This document shows, in pieces, positions 32,376-43,833 of a stretch of DNA of 64,000 nucleotides (position 1 is the first letter of the stretch; every line of letters begins with the position of its first letter). This stretch comes from Paraphoma chrysanthemicola (lineage: Eukaryota > Ascomycota > Dothideomycetes > Pleosporales > Phaeosphaeriaceae). Position numbers and translations under genes: made by a program. The stretch lies in the NCBI GenBank assembly GCA_020744225.1, contig JAGMWG010000015.1:558001-622000 (forward strand), written 5' to 3'. A model generated the notes under the pieces. That model saw only the letters and a program-made list of their open reading frames with translations. It was not told the origin of the DNA and ran no database searches.

Positions 32376-34250
32376 TTACTCAACGCGAAGACCTAAGTCT
32401 AGGCCCTGTAGTCGATCCCGGAGTCCAGCTAAGACCTGGCCAGCGCGACCTGGGCGATCCTTCGGCGTGTCTGTTTGGTCATCCGCTATGTTTTGCTGCG
32501 GCTGCTGCATACTTCCATAGTCGAACTCGGTTTCAATTTCTTGGTCAGCCAACTGCGGCCGCTCAGTTCCACCGACGCAGCTCCAACTCGATGCTCGCTT
32601 GGCATCTCCAATATTCATGTACTTGGATATAGCCGGCCACAAACATAACTCTCGCGTTACCACATCTCCCTCTTGGTCTATCATTCCCGCATCCAGTATT
32701 CCTGGTGGCTCATTGTCTTCAACCCAGCGCACCAGCGCGTCGAGCGATTCAGTAGGAATGGGGCCAGCTCCACCTCCGCAATGGTCCACGCCAGGTGCTA
32801 GAAAGAGCCGATAGTAATCGTCAACTTCATTCGCACCGCCCATAATCGCTTCCACAGTACGCCGGTACTTGACGGTGTTCTGGAATGGGATCAGTTGGTC
32901 GTCTGTCCCGTGCCATGTGAGGAGCTTGGTTCCTGATTCCCGCAGTCTTGAGAGGTCAGGGTCATCCGTGTTGAGAAGGCCTCCGAACTCGTATAGTGCC
33001 GAGACCCAGAGTGAATTGATGTAGTTTTCATCGAAAGTGGTGTCGGATGTTGCTTCATCTTGTAACACTACCTTCTGTAGCCAACTCGCAGCTATGCGGA
33101 ATGGGCTTGGTGTGCGCTTGCCATCTTTGTCGATTTGACTGTCTGCGAGGGTGGTCATTGACACTCCTGCCCACAAGCCAGGGAATCTGTTCTCAACGGA
33201 CGAGCCACCCGGCCCGTTTTGGATAGCTTGGACGATTTTAGCCATTGTTTGCGTTACAGTGACTTCGCTTCCCTCGCACCAGAATGTACTTCCAATCAAT
33301 TGCGATGGATCCCAGGAACAGTTTGCGGAATTTTGAACATAGCCAGTCTTCACGCGCTCGTTGAGCTCGCAGTATTCAATAGCCTTGGCCCTGAAGTATT
33401 CAAGCTGACACTTCGAGAGAAAGAGTTTGGCTTTCTTCATGACTTGCTGCGGCCACAACTCGCCCATCACGAGATTGACGAAGCTGATAGCGGGCGCGTT
33501 TGCCAATATACCGTCCAGGAGCTCTGGGTACTTTTGAGCGACACGATATCCTTGTCGTCCGCCCGTCGAACAGCCATTCCAGTATGAGTGGTGTGCATCG
33601 ACGCCGTAGAACTGGCGGACTATGCTTTTGGCGACGACAATTTGATCGACCAAGCTGCGCGAGGCGAAGTTATGCAGCAAGTCCCATGCAATATCGCGTT
33701 GAGGGCCTGAATCATGCGGGAAATGTCTTTCTTTGCTGGACGGCAAGATCCAAGAAGCATCCGATAATTTTTTCAGGTCTGCATCATGCCCGCCGTCGGT
33801 GGATACCGCCGCCCAGCCATGTTGTACGGCAACTCCAAGATGTGCGCCGAACATTCCAGTTGCAAAGCCGGCACCTCCAGTTGCTTGAAGCCGTCCATTC
33901 CAGTCGTCTCTGGTAAGTGGAAGCCATACCTCGACCAGAACGTTATCCTTTGTCTTTTCATTCTCGAAGCCATCATGTGGCAATTGATGGGTCAGATGAA
34001 TTTTGACTTGGCAAAAGTCTAGCCCATGGATACTTGGTAATAATGGACCGCCTGCGATGCTTGTGAAGTTGTGCTGTGGCTCAGCATGCACAGAGAGAAC
34101 AGTTACCCCACGCCCAACTTTTGGTGCTGTGAAGGTAGAAGAGGAGCACTGGACCGGGAGCAAAGACGGATGGTCTGCTGGGTCTTTGGCACTGACAATT
34201 GCCAGGGACGCAAGCAAGCCCAGAATGTACATAATGCAGATCTCGCTCAA
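32376..34250 (-). CDS. Tannase/feruloyl esterase family protein, secreted
   Basis: Minus strand, single exon of 624 aa (an ATG at 34232 gives 618). The signal peptide is within MYILGLLASLAIVSA. The tannase-family features are VWLPLTRDDWNGRLQATGGAGFA, the nucleophile motif WNGCSTGGRQGY, the acidic residue in TWHGTDDQLIP and the His in PGVDHCGGG. The paired Cys next to Ser and His are characteristic of this family. Such enzymes cleave phenolic esters of gallate or hydroxycinnamates. After the catalytic domain comes an extra ~60-residue Gln/Asp-rich C-terminal tail. The transposon end lies 170 bp beyond its stop codon. Confidence 0.92.
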   Translation of the reverse strand: MSEICIMYILGLLASLAIVSAKDPADHPSLLPVQCSSSTFTAPKVGRGVTVLSVHAEPQHNFTSIAGGPLLPSIHGLDFCQVKIHLTHQLPHDGFENEKTKDNVLVEVWLPLTRDDWNGRLQATGGAGFATGMFGAHLGVAVQHGWAAVSTDGGHDADLKKLSDASWILPSSKERHFPHDSGPQRDIAWDLLHNFASRSLVDQIVVAKSIVRQFYGVDAHHSYWNGCSTGGRQGYRVAQKYPELLDGILANAPAISFVNLVMGELWPQQVMKKAKLFLSKCQLEYFRAKAIEYCELNERVKTGYVQNSANCSWDPSQLIGSTFWCEGSEVTVTQTMAKIVQAIQNGPGGSSVENRFPGLWAGVSMTTLADSQIDKDGKRTPSPFRIAASWLQKVVLQDEATSDTTFDENYINSLWVSALYEFGGLLNTDDPDLSRLRESGTKLLTWHGTDDQLIPFQNTVKYRRTVEAIMGGANEVDDYYRLFLAPGVDHCGGGAGPIPTESLDALVRWVEDNEPPGILDAGMIDQEGDVVTRELCLWPAISKYMNIGDAKRASSWSCVGGTERPQLADQEIETEFDYGSMQQPQQNIADDQTDTPKDRPGRAGQVLAGLRDRLQGLDLGLRVE

Positions 34251-35812
34251 GCCGAGCTTCGGCTTGTAAAATTGAGCCGTATACTTTCTTAAATGGCGCT
34301 GTCACGGTGATCAGAATAGCTATCAACTAGCCATTGGCTCGGCTACCAGAAGCAAGGCCCCAGAATCTGATGTATATTTGCTTGATGTTGTTTGGGAAAG
34401 TCGTTGTTTAAATTTGTTGGCGTTGAGGTGACTGTGGTGTTGTGCGGAGGATGCAGGCAGCTGGCTCGGTACTACCACTAGCGTCTTGGCACATTCCGCT
34501 GTTCAGAGAGCGCGAGTCCCCTCAATTGCCTCCGACTAATTTCACTTTGGATTCGCAAAGGCTGTGCATTCTATCAATGCACTCGACTGGCACCTTGTCG
34601 CCGTTGGCCGCTTGCGGAAGAGATATCTGTCGGGTTGCAACATACGGTGAGCTCATCACGGCGGGCCATCGCACGAGGCACGAACGATCCAGTCAGCCAT
34701 GTGATTTGCCGTGCCTCCTCCTCGCAGCTGCGCCAGTGGTGAGGAAGCCCAGCTCGCTGCCGTGCTGCAACTTGATTTAGCGTCAGTCTCGGTGTCCGAA
34801 TAAGAGGGATCGCCAATCTTCATAAACAATGTGCCTAGACGTTATTGGCGAACCGTTTTTTCTTCTTCTCTGGCGCGCATTTCTTTGCAGCAAGTCATTC
34901 AGGTGAATGGTCGAGTATCATTCTGAAGACAACAACACCAGCAGCGCAGCAGCGCCTTCTTCGCGGCGAGGCCGCACAAAGGAGCCTAAGGCTGGTTTGG
35001 CGCATGTTCGCACGCGCCCTGCCGAGGGCTGACGCCACGCCGTTGGCTTGTCTTGAGGATCACCGTTCCGTTACTGGTCAGCCATTATCTCCTCTCCACT
35101 GCGTACGGCAGGCGGTAGGCTTCCTATATGATGCACGGGCGTTCATCGTTCCTTCGTTCAGCACCTTCCGAGTTATTTAAACACCTTCGATCAGGTTTGG
35201 TTTGGCGAATCTGTCGCAAAATTCCCAACCCCGGCCCTGCATGTCTGCCCCGCGATTCCAAGATCAGGCTCAATTTGAAACTCGGCGCCTCATCGCCCTA
35301 TTATTAGGAACATGATGCAGCGTTTCTATTCGTCTAGGCGCTTACCGTTGCACAACAGTAAAGCGTTCTTAGACGCGTTGCTGTTATTCGCGGGCAGCCG
35401 ACAATGACTTCATGCTAATCCGAATCAAGTGCAGAACAAGCATGCGATATTGCGACTCGGCAGGCTCTCCCTGGAGGTCTCGACGAGAATATCCACCGTG
35501 TTATTCTGGGTACATCACGCCTGTCACTGGCAGTATCTCGACAGCAGTTGCCGACAGTAGCACGAACGCCCTGAACATCGATAACAGATCAAAAGGGAAG
35601 ATGCCCGGTGTGCACATCTCAACCAACCCTGCTCTTCTCAGCAGTTATCTTTCCCACTTCGCTCGACCTTTGCCGCAGCCACTGGACGTCATGCTTGCAG
35701 AATCTCCATGTACAATAGAGTAGTCTGAGTTTTCTCTCTTTTTTTCTTAGTTCTTTGATTTCCTTGCTTGGCTTGACTTTGCGTTGTTAAGCATTTGCTG
35801 GTGCTTTGCGAA
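34251..35812. other. Intergenic region
   Basis: 1.56 kb between divergent genes. Frames at 34442-34780, 34845-35180 and 35412-35723 (+) have no motif and no splice context. It should hold the promoters of the tannase-family and rhodopsin-fold genes; no repeat was seen. Confidence 0.6.
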
Positions 35813-37892
35813 ATGCACTCTTCCTCGTTATCCTACGAACAGGCTTCGGCAATACAGCAGCGAGACAAGTCCGACAACATCAAAACCGCAACATGGATTC
35901 TGCTTGGAGTTACAGTCCTAGTCGTGGTTGCGCGACAAATCACAAAGGTGATTGTGGTTCGAAAACTTTGCCTCGATGATTTCTTCATGGCGGCTGCATC
36001 GGTAAGCCTACCATCCTCAGTTCTACTTGGCCACTACTGATGTTTCCAGGCATCTGCCATTGGGATGTACATCATCGTACTTATACTAGCCAACAAAGGT
36101 CTCGGCGTATTTGGACACCTCACGGTCAAGCGTGCCGACGTCCTCATGAAAGGGTACTATGCCTCGGACTTCCTATACGTGACATCAATCTGTTTCTCGA
36201 AGCTATCTTTGCTGGCGCTGCTTTACAACGTCGTTGCTACTCAGCGACTTTACCGGCGAGCGATTCTTGGATTCGGAGCTTTCGTCGTTCTATGGAGTCT
36301 CACTTCTGTTTTTGTGGTCGCTTTCCAGTGTGAGCTTCCTCGACCATGGGAATCAATGACGCTGCGTTGCTTCAACACGGTACGTGCTTTGAAAGCCCGA
36401 TTATCGCGATCCCAATTCTGACGCTCATTGGCATTAGCGAATGTTCTGGGCCGTCTACTGCGCCATTGACGTATCGACCGACATCTGCTTCATCGTCTTT
36501 GCTGTCAGCCTAGTGGCTCGCTTAAGACTTCATGTCACGCGTAAGGCAGCTCTCATAGCATGCTTCTTGCCGCGCATATTCGTTGTGGCTGCGTCTCTGG
36601 CTCGTCTCATCTGGCTCTATCCTGTCACGGCCCACACATCGCCTGAATACCGTCTTTGGCTGCCAGTGATCTTAACGCAAGTACATGTCTGTTGGAGTGT
36701 ATGTACCGCATGCATACCTAACATGGTTCCAATCTTCAAAAGTCTGGAGAGTGGGCTACGACGAACGCGTTCATCATCGAAGGGCCTGGGTTCGGGCTTG
36801 AGCGGATCGGAGCGCAGATCAAGCTCTCTATGGTTCCGGAGACAGAGCAGGCAGCGAACTGTGTGCTTGCAGCAATCCGGCAGCTTGCGATACGAGCGAG
36901 TCTCCCAGGCTTCGCCTCAGCTTCCCAACCCAAGTGTATTGATTCCTTTGACGCCACCACCTTACCACTCACGCCCGGCAACAGCAAATGCCCAATTTTC
37001 AGGCGCCCGAGGTCTGAACATCAGCATTCCCGATCGCAGTAGTCCACTTCCACAGGTGGCAAATATCGCGAGTCCACAGACGGCGAGTTACTTTGCGCTT
37101 TCGCCGTCCTGTACTTCATCGGCACCTCTTCTACCTCTACTTCCAAAACGCCGATCAGGAAAGCTACCAACCCCTCCTCCCAAAACGCATAGTCCTAGAC
37201 CTCCTACCGCTAGTTCTTGCTATTCGAGCCACGACGCATCGCCAACAAGCCCCCCTCCAACTGCACGATTGTATCTATTCCCACCGTCAGCGCCGGGAGA
37301 ACGTAAACATTCGCCCAAGGCACGACAACAAGGCTTTCAGACAGCCCGTACTCCACCCAATAGAGCTCTGCAATCAGAAGCCCTGCAATACACGACCCGT
37401 CATTCACCGACCTATTCACACACTAGCGAGCGTGGGATTTACGCTTACGGTCAGCGGATGCTGTCAGTTAAGGTAGCCCAGCCGCCAAAATTCAGCACCG
37501 CGCCACATCCACTGTCTCCACCATCTACGACAACTTCAACTTCGCGAGAACGACATGTCTCTGTGCAGGATCTCACATCCCCAATGGGAGCTGCCATCAA
37601 CCACTACTTCGATACCGCGGAGCGGGAAATGCCACCTCCACCACCGGAACTGGTAGTTGCACCCCTAAAGCAACAGCACAACAAACAGGTCCTATCACCT
37701 TCGAATACACTGCGAGCCCCGATACCCCCTCCAACCTCTCCATTACCTGCTTTACCGCACGAAGTCCTTCGTCACAACCTGGGTCTTCCGCGCGACTCGA
37801 TTAGTGGGGCCGGGAGATCGCGATCGCACACGATGCCGCGCATCCAAGATACGAGGAGCAGTCCGCTACTCATCGTGCGCGAGTTGAATTGA
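35813..37892 (+). CDS. Fungal rhodopsin-fold (SAT4/PTH11-like) integral membrane protein
   Basis: Three exons, 35813-36001, 36050-36379 and 36438-37892, 657 aa. Seven hydrophobic segments occupy about residues 20-310 (TWILLGVTVLVVVAR, AIGMYIIVLILAN, FSKLSLLALLYNVV, FVVLWSLTSVFVVAF, AVYCAIDVSTDICFIVFAVSLV, FVVAASLARLIWLYPV, VCWSVCTACIPNMVPIF). The loop motif LCLDDFFMAAA and the QCELPRPWES/CFNT loop are typical of the family of fungal rhodopsin-domain membrane proteins that includes PTH11-like receptors. The cytosolic tail of ~340 residues is very rich in Pro, Ser and Arg. The ligand is unknown; a role in surface sensing is inferred only by analogy. Confidence 0.85.
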
Positions 37893-38857
37893 GTCAGAGA
37901 CACCACCACTTTTTTGTTTCATCTACATAGCGATGTAGCATGTATCTTGTATGAGTATATTTCCTTAATGTATTAGTAGGCCGAGGGTTGCGGGCTCAAC
38001 CGGAAATGGCGTTTGGAAATTGGTAGCACTTTGGGCGTTACTATAACTTGCATATAAGAGGATGTATATTATCTGGTTTCACATATGGCAGATTCGTAGA
38101 TATACAGAGGAAATTGCTGATCATGTTCCTGTCGAGGTCGCCAGCTTGAGTGTGATCGAGTGCTGCTACAGCATCTTCTCCATGCTGCGCTCAGTACCCA
38201 GGTCCGAAGCGTTCCAAGGGAGCATGGCATTTACGGTGAGTTTGCAGGAGACTGCGAGCGGCCATAGGGAATCTCTCTCTTCGTGATCCATCCATCTCAC
38301 ATGACCGCTACGGAGTTGATGTGCCTGACGACTACCGACCTCGAACACCATCTGCTGACGACATCTTGGCGAACCTGGAAGGCCTGATGGACTTGCAGAA
38401 GTCCTGCATGATTGACTTTGAGATATATACTCGACCTTCAATTTGGGCTTCGTGTCCAGTTTCGTACCACGAGTTCATCAAGGAGAATGACAAGGCTGGT
38501 GGCACTATTGGGACGATGTGGAATGCTTCGGCCCAGGACCGGATTTTTGACATGGTTGTTATGCTAATCATGCCGATTCTGCTCAAGCTGAACGAGAAAG
38601 GACACACGGTCAGACTTTGCGATCGGTGGACTAACCAGGTGTGGTAGGGATAGTACTTCTGAAGTATAAATGAGATTGGGATTATCATGTTTCGCGGATC
38701 CCTACAAAGGGTTTAATTGGTTCCTTCGTTAACCATGTTTACCATTTCATTCGTCCAAGATATCCCGTGTCATTCAAATATATACATGAAACTTGCACAC
38801 TATTCCCTCTGTCTGCTTCCTACCCTAGCAGGTATCTCATCATCACACCTCTCCTAC
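37893..38857. other. Intergenic region with one doubtful ORF
   Basis: 965 bp between convergent genes. The only protein-like content is the frame at 38321-38647, listed separately. No RNA gene or repeat was seen. Confidence 0.5.
38321..38647 (+). CDS. Doubtful small ORF or gene remnant
   Basis: A 108-aa frame with balanced, protein-like composition (DILANLEGLMDLQKSCMIDFEIY, RIFDMVVMLIMPILLKLNEKG). Nothing recognisable is found. It could be the last exon of a decayed or unannotated gene. A GTGAGT donor at 38236 and a CGGAG acceptor at 38308 could join an upstream segment, but no convincing start was found. Confidence 0.25.
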   Translation: MPDDYRPRTPSADDILANLEGLMDLQKSCMIDFEIYTRPSIWASCPVSYHEFIKENDKAGGTIGTMWNASAQDRIFDMVVMLIMPILLKLNEKGHTVRLCDRWTNQVW

Positions 38858-39725
38858 TCAGCACGAGCTCGTCAATCCACTGACTGTGCAGCTCGTTCCA
38901 TCCGGCCCACTTCCAATCTTCTTGCTACTTCCATTGCCCTTGACCACACCCGTGTACCGATCACAGCTCTTGCTCTTGTTCTGGCAACTGTTCGTGATCT
39001 TGCAAGTATCGCCATAGTTACTATTAATTCCGCACAATACGCCACCATTAACAGCCGTCACGCCGTCAATGAGAATGTTTCGTGGTCCGCCATTGGCAGT
39101 GCAGTCGCCGCACGAGCGGATCACCTTGCCGTAATCTGCAGCGTAGAAGTTCTTGATAGAGACAGTGCCGCGGCCGTTGAATTGGAAGATCTTATCCGAG
39201 GCGCCCTTTGCGCCGCCACCAATGACGTACGAGGTTTTTCCGGCGGGTTGTTTAAAGGTTGCGGCGTCTTCGCAGACGTCTTCCCACCAGACCTGTCGAC
39301 GATTAGCATGTGAAATGGGGCAGACTGAGTAAGCATTCGACGTACGTTCTCAAGGGTGCATGCGCCACGGCAATGAATGCCTTCGGCTTGTGCTTTGCTG
39401 AGAATCACGTTCTTGATCACGGCGCCGTCTTCGGCGATGAACATGGCAGCCGCTTCATCGGTCTCGGTTTGACCTTCGCATGTATCGGCTGCGTAGGCGC
39501 TTAGTGTTGTTTCGGAACGGAAATATCACTGAAGATTGAGACTTGATGTTTGTAGAGAGACATACGATTGCGGGAATACCGGACCATCTTGCCATCAAAA
39601 GTGCCAGAGATAAGTTTGGCAGTAGGAAGGGCCGTCTGGCCTGATGCGGCAGGGAAGGCTGTGGCAGTCGGGGCTGCGATGACAGTGGTGGCCAGCACGG
39701 CCAAGGCGGCAAGTGTGTACTTCAT
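38858..39725 (-). CDS. Pectate lyase, PL3 family, secreted
   Basis: Minus strand, three exons, 39725-39566, 39488-39346 and 39292-38858, 245 aa, a normal length for PL3. Signal peptide: MKYTLAALAVLATTVIAAP. The fold is a short beta-helix with CEGQTETDEAAAMFI, VIKNVILSKAQAEGIHCRG, ENVWWEDVCEDAATF (recreated by splice two) and DKIFQFNGRGTVSIKNF, followed by YGKVIRSCGDC, all PL3 hallmarks. The C-terminal part is Cys-rich. The enzyme cleaves de-esterified pectate by beta-elimination with calcium. A TATA element (39817-39824) lies about 95 bp upstream. It belongs with the other plant-wall enzymes of this segment. Confidence 0.93.
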
Positions 39726-40543
39726 GATGCTTGTAGTGAAGAAAGTGTTCGGCACTCAGGAGATGATGGATGTCGTGCTTGTGCTGTGGAATGTTGTGAT
39801 GGCGGTCCCAGAAGGACTTATATACTCCTTCCGTCCGAAAGTCATTCTGGTAGAGTTGTATTCATCTTTTGGTGAGAGAATGCTGGAGGGTGTGTAGAAT
39901 GCTTGCTATTGGTGGACTTTGTCGCATATCTACACTCGGTACACTCCTCCAATAGAATGCAACATTTAGATGCACTCCAGTTTTCTCGAAACGTTGCCAA
40001 TGCCACACCAGATCACGCGAGAGTCAGATATCGAAAGTTGACAGAAGAAGCTTGTTTGCGAATGTTCGTGGTGTAGTTTCACTAACGAATCGTGATGGTT
40101 ACACTCTCGCTGGTATTGCCTGTTTAGGTTAGGAGATCTGCAGCCTTCATCTACGAGCAAGGTTCCAAGACGGGGCCCCGCGTTTTGATTCTCCGGGGTC
40201 GATGATGGAGGCATGGGATGAATGTGGAGAGAAAGCTTGATTTGGAAATCTGATGTCGGTTATTGACATGCTCCGTCGGCTTCTGAAGGGTCTTGCTGGG
40301 GTGTGGACGGAGTAATACACCGTCTTGGACTGTCAGACAATGCTCGCTTCTGGTTGGCGCCGCCTCCGACTCCGCTTTTTGCTGCTCTTCCCAATGCGAA
40401 TACGAGTTGTTGCCTGAATCACCGTTGATTTACTTTCTCTCCACTCAATCTTCGTTTCAATCTTGAGTCGCTCCAGTACCCTTCTCCGCTAATCGACATG
40501 GAGGCGGGGCTCAATAGAAAACAGCAGATGCCGACGCATGGTC
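39726..40543. other. Intergenic space upstream of the pectate lyase
   Basis: 818 bp between two minus-strand genes. It contains the pectate lyase TATA element and otherwise only short frames (for example 39966-40214 -) without features. Confidence 0.55.
39817..39824 (-). promoter_or_regulatory. TATA box of the pectate lyase gene
   Basis: TATATAAG on the minus strand, about 95 bp before the ATG at 39725. Confidence 0.5.
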
Positions 40544-41573
40544 TCAAAAGCGCGCATGTCGGCGTTTCAATTCAATCGCCTCGTTCCAAGCCAGCGGAGA
40601 TAACTCGCGCTCAGTAGATGTAAACTCCAAATTGGGCAGTTCAGTCCACTGTACAGTCCACCGCTGTCCCCTTGCTTTCAGCGTCTTTAGATCAGCAAGT
40701 ATCTCCTCCAACGTCTTATCCAACAAAGTGCCGCTCAAACACGCCGTCTCCAGGCTCCCCAACGTATGAATTCTTATCAAGAAATGCGCACGATTTGGAA
40801 ACGTAAATCTGACCACCGTCTTCAACGGCGCTGTGAGCGCAGGTACATATCGCTCATCAAGACAGCGCTCCTGCCTCGACCCGCCCGGGACATGCACGCG
40901 TATCTCGCGCTGATGAATCAAGTTATCACCAAGATCGAATCGTAGCCTCGAAATATGCTCATGTGGCAGCACTCCGATGCCCCAGCGGTCTTGCGTGAGG
41001 AACCGCTCAATGAGCTCGTGGTTCTTGGCCCGGTTCCAGAGGTAGAAAAGAGATGTACGGTACCATGTCTGGACGATTTCGGCTTGCATAGCGTCGCCGA
41101 CGTAGGCCGGTGACCAGAAGTGTGCGTCGCGCTGGACGTCGCATGGAGGTCCGGTGTTGGTGAAGTACTCGGTCCCGACCCAGATGTAGTCCGGCTCAAC
41201 GAGGTACTCGTACACTATGTCGCGCATCTCGCGCGGTAGCTTGGCTAAGACCTTTTTGCTGAAGTGGAGGCATATTGCTTGCGAATATGGTTTGAGAGTG
41301 TCGCGGATACATGATTCGATGATACCCTTGCGCGTCTCCAAGTACGGGAGTCGTTCGCTTTTGGCCGTGTTGCGTGCACCACCCGGTGGCTCAGGTGGGT
41401 TTTCATGTGAAAACTTGAAGAGAGGGCTTTTCGGCTGCTCACTCTCGATAGCTAGCTGCAATGCATCACTCTCATGGATGTACCTGATTTCAGATTAGTC
41501 ACGTTCTCAGCTGCTCTTGCCCACGCACTCTATAGCCTTGCGTCGTAGAAGATGCAAATCCCGTCGCGACATC
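40544..41573 (-). CDS. F-box-like (2EXR-type) protein, unknown function
   Basis: Minus strand, two exons, 41573-41530 and 41483-40544, 327 aa. The short first exon (MSRRDLHLLRRKAI) joins at a GTGCGT donor to EYIHESDALQLAIE. The central signature is LAKLPREMRDIVYEYLVEP, the degenerate F-box-like helix of a very large fungal family. Next come FWSPAYVGDAM, TWYRTSLFYLWN and ELIERFLTQDRWG. The rest is a mixed alpha/beta region without repeats. Two related genes lie at 55.3-56.2 and 56.6-58.0 kb. A role in ubiquitin ligase adaptors is often guessed for such proteins but not shown. Confidence 0.75.
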
Positions 41574-42010
41574 TTGGACAAGATCAGAGAGATAGGGCCC
41601 AGTTTCTTAGTTCGCCAGTAGATTGTTGTCATTCAAGTGAGTTGATGTTATATGTTTCTCAAGTTTGATGTAGTGAGGCCTGCAGTGCGCCGGCCTAGTT
41701 GCGCTGTAGCCTAGGCGGGACAGGCTGCCCCCGCCTAGCGCGCCCCAGACTTCACCGCCACTCTCGCTTCAGCCACATCCAATGTTTGCAACGTTCTCCC
41801 ATCCCCATCAGTACTCTTTTCCGGATGATCAAGCGTGTCCGGTGTTGACTTCATATTGAACGTCATGTCTCTGATTTCATCTCTATGTGCAATATTACTC
41901 CAGCCACAAAGGATTTCCGTCCGATTACTTCACGATCTTTTAGCCAGTTGAAATACCGCCATGGTAAACAAGCTTACGAGCACGAAACCCTGCCACCCAG
42001 TCCAAGCAAG
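41574..42010. other. Intergenic space before the amidase 3' end
   Basis: 437 bp between two minus-strand genes, expected to hold the promoter of the F-box-like gene. The + strand frames at 41885-42626 are antisense shadows of the amidase. Confidence 0.5.
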
Positions 42011-43833
42011 TCAATGCCCAACCACATCCGCCAATTCGATACTCGGCTGCACATACGGCTTCACCTTCTGCCTGACCCCCGTCCTCTGTTCAAACGCATA
42101 CGCAATCCCCACAAGCGTTTCCTCACTCCAGTGCGCTCCTGCAAAACTAATCCCAAACGGAATCCCGGGCGCCGTAGCATTCAGATTGCCCCGCGCATTC
42201 GGAATAACAGTTGTATTGGAGGGATACGCGCCTAGTGGGACCGTGATTACGGGAGCGCCAATGATTGCGCTGATTCCAGACGCCACGCGCGAGGGGACCA
42301 CGACGGCGGAGAGATTGTATGTTGATAGCGCGCCTAGGAGACCGCCGGAGCCACCGAGGTATTGGTTGTATTGGTATGCTTGCCAGAACTGGGAATCGGT
42401 GTTTGTGAAGTTTAGAGCGAGGGATTCATCGAACACGGCTGTGTCGCGAGAGGGATATTCTTCTGCCGGGAAAGTATGCGTGAAATTCGTAACGTCTGCA
42501 AGATCATGCACATCCTGTGGATTCACCGTCAATTGCGCTAGATACGCCGCGAGATTTGGGCCAAAGTCGCCAGACAAGACTGTATCTTCGGCAGTGGAGT
42601 TCAGATACTCTGCGTACGCGGTGTAGTTTGTGTTCTCGACGATAATCGCGCCAGCATTGCGAAGGACGGTGAGTGCGGCTTCAAATGCATCATAAATAGG
42701 GGCTGTGTTGCGTGTTCGAGCGCCAATCGCATTACGCGGGACGCCAATACGTTTGCCGAGGAGTGCATCGAACTGGCATGCTGCAACATAATCCGGTGCA
42801 GTAGAATTAGCCCACGGGATAGCGGAAGTGTAATTATCGTACGTGTCGGGGCCTACGATGGCTTGGAGGAGGTATGCGGCGTCTTTGACGGTTCGTGCCA
42901 TGGGTCCAACGGTGTCTTGGTGTTCTGAAATGGGAATGACGAGGGCGCGGGACGTTAGTCCTAGAGTAGGTTTGATGCCGACGAGGTTGTTGAGCTGACT
43001 TGGTGAGAGGATGGAACCATCGGTTTCGGTGCCGAGTGAGGCGACTGCGAGACCAATGCTGGAGGCTACGCCGCTACCGCTGCTGCTGCCGCTGGGATCT
43101 TGGCCGGGATAGTATGCGCCATACGTTTGTCCGCCTTGTGCTGACCATCCGTTTGAAGAGTTCGAAGAGCGGTAATTTGCCCATTGCGACAAATTGGTCT
43201 TTCCAAGTATGATAGCTCCTGCCTTGCGAAGTTTCGCCGCGACGGTAGCATCACGTGGAACTTTGGCACCGATGAGCGACCAGGATCCAGCGGTGTTGTT
43301 CATCGCATCAGCAGTGGCGATATTGTTCTTGATCAGAATCGGCAAGCCATGGAGAGGTCTGATATATTTTAGCTTTGGTAGAATGAACACTGCTGGCAGC
43401 AACTCACCCCCTCAATGTCCCATTCGCCCGCTCATCATCCAACTCTTTCGCAATCGTCCACGCATCTGGATTGATCTCGACCACCATATGCAGCGTTGAA
43501 TTGACCTGCATTATCCGTCCCACGTACGCCTAGATCAATAGATCAGTAATTGCTCACTCAGCATTACCCACACATTCTCTATACATCCTATCCCGCCTCA
43601 AATTCCCGGACAACTCAAAATCTCAAAATCCAGCAATGAATAGAACAACATACCTGCACCAAATCCACACTCGTAAAATCCCCCCTCTCCAACCCAGCCG
43701 TCAATTCCTCCGCCGTCGCATCCAACAACTTGGGGTACTTCGACTCCGCCGGCGCCGTCGTGTATTGCGCATACACACTCGTCAGCGGCGCAAACGCCAC
43801 GCACGCTCTGACAAGCAACCACGCCGAAACCAT
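42011..43833 (-). CDS. Secreted amidase (amidase signature family)
   Basis: Minus strand, three exons, 43833-43654, 43529-43408 and 43358-42011, 549 aa. An N-terminal hydrophobic signal (MVSAWLLVRACVAFA) precedes DATAEELTAGLERGDFTSVDLVQAYVGRI. The Ser-cisSer-Lys triad of the family is visible: Lys in GLPILIKNN and both Ser in the Gly/Ser-rich GQDPSGSSSGSGVA block. Downstream is DTVGPMARTVKDAAYLLQ. Several N-glycosylation sequons support secretion. The enzyme hydrolyses a C-N amide bond; the substrate is unknown. A TATAAAT element at 43917-43923 sits about 85 bp upstream of the start. Confidence 0.9.

Noticed and set aside
13191..41573. Possible secondary-metabolite gene cluster (transporter, reductases, Zn2Cys6 factor)
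   Set aside because: There is no PKS, NRPS, terpene or other backbone gene, and the Zn2Cys6 factor belongs to the gluconeogenesis family.
41885..42626. Two + strand frames opposite the amidase
   Set aside because: They are antisense to a strongly supported amidase coding exon and have no family features.
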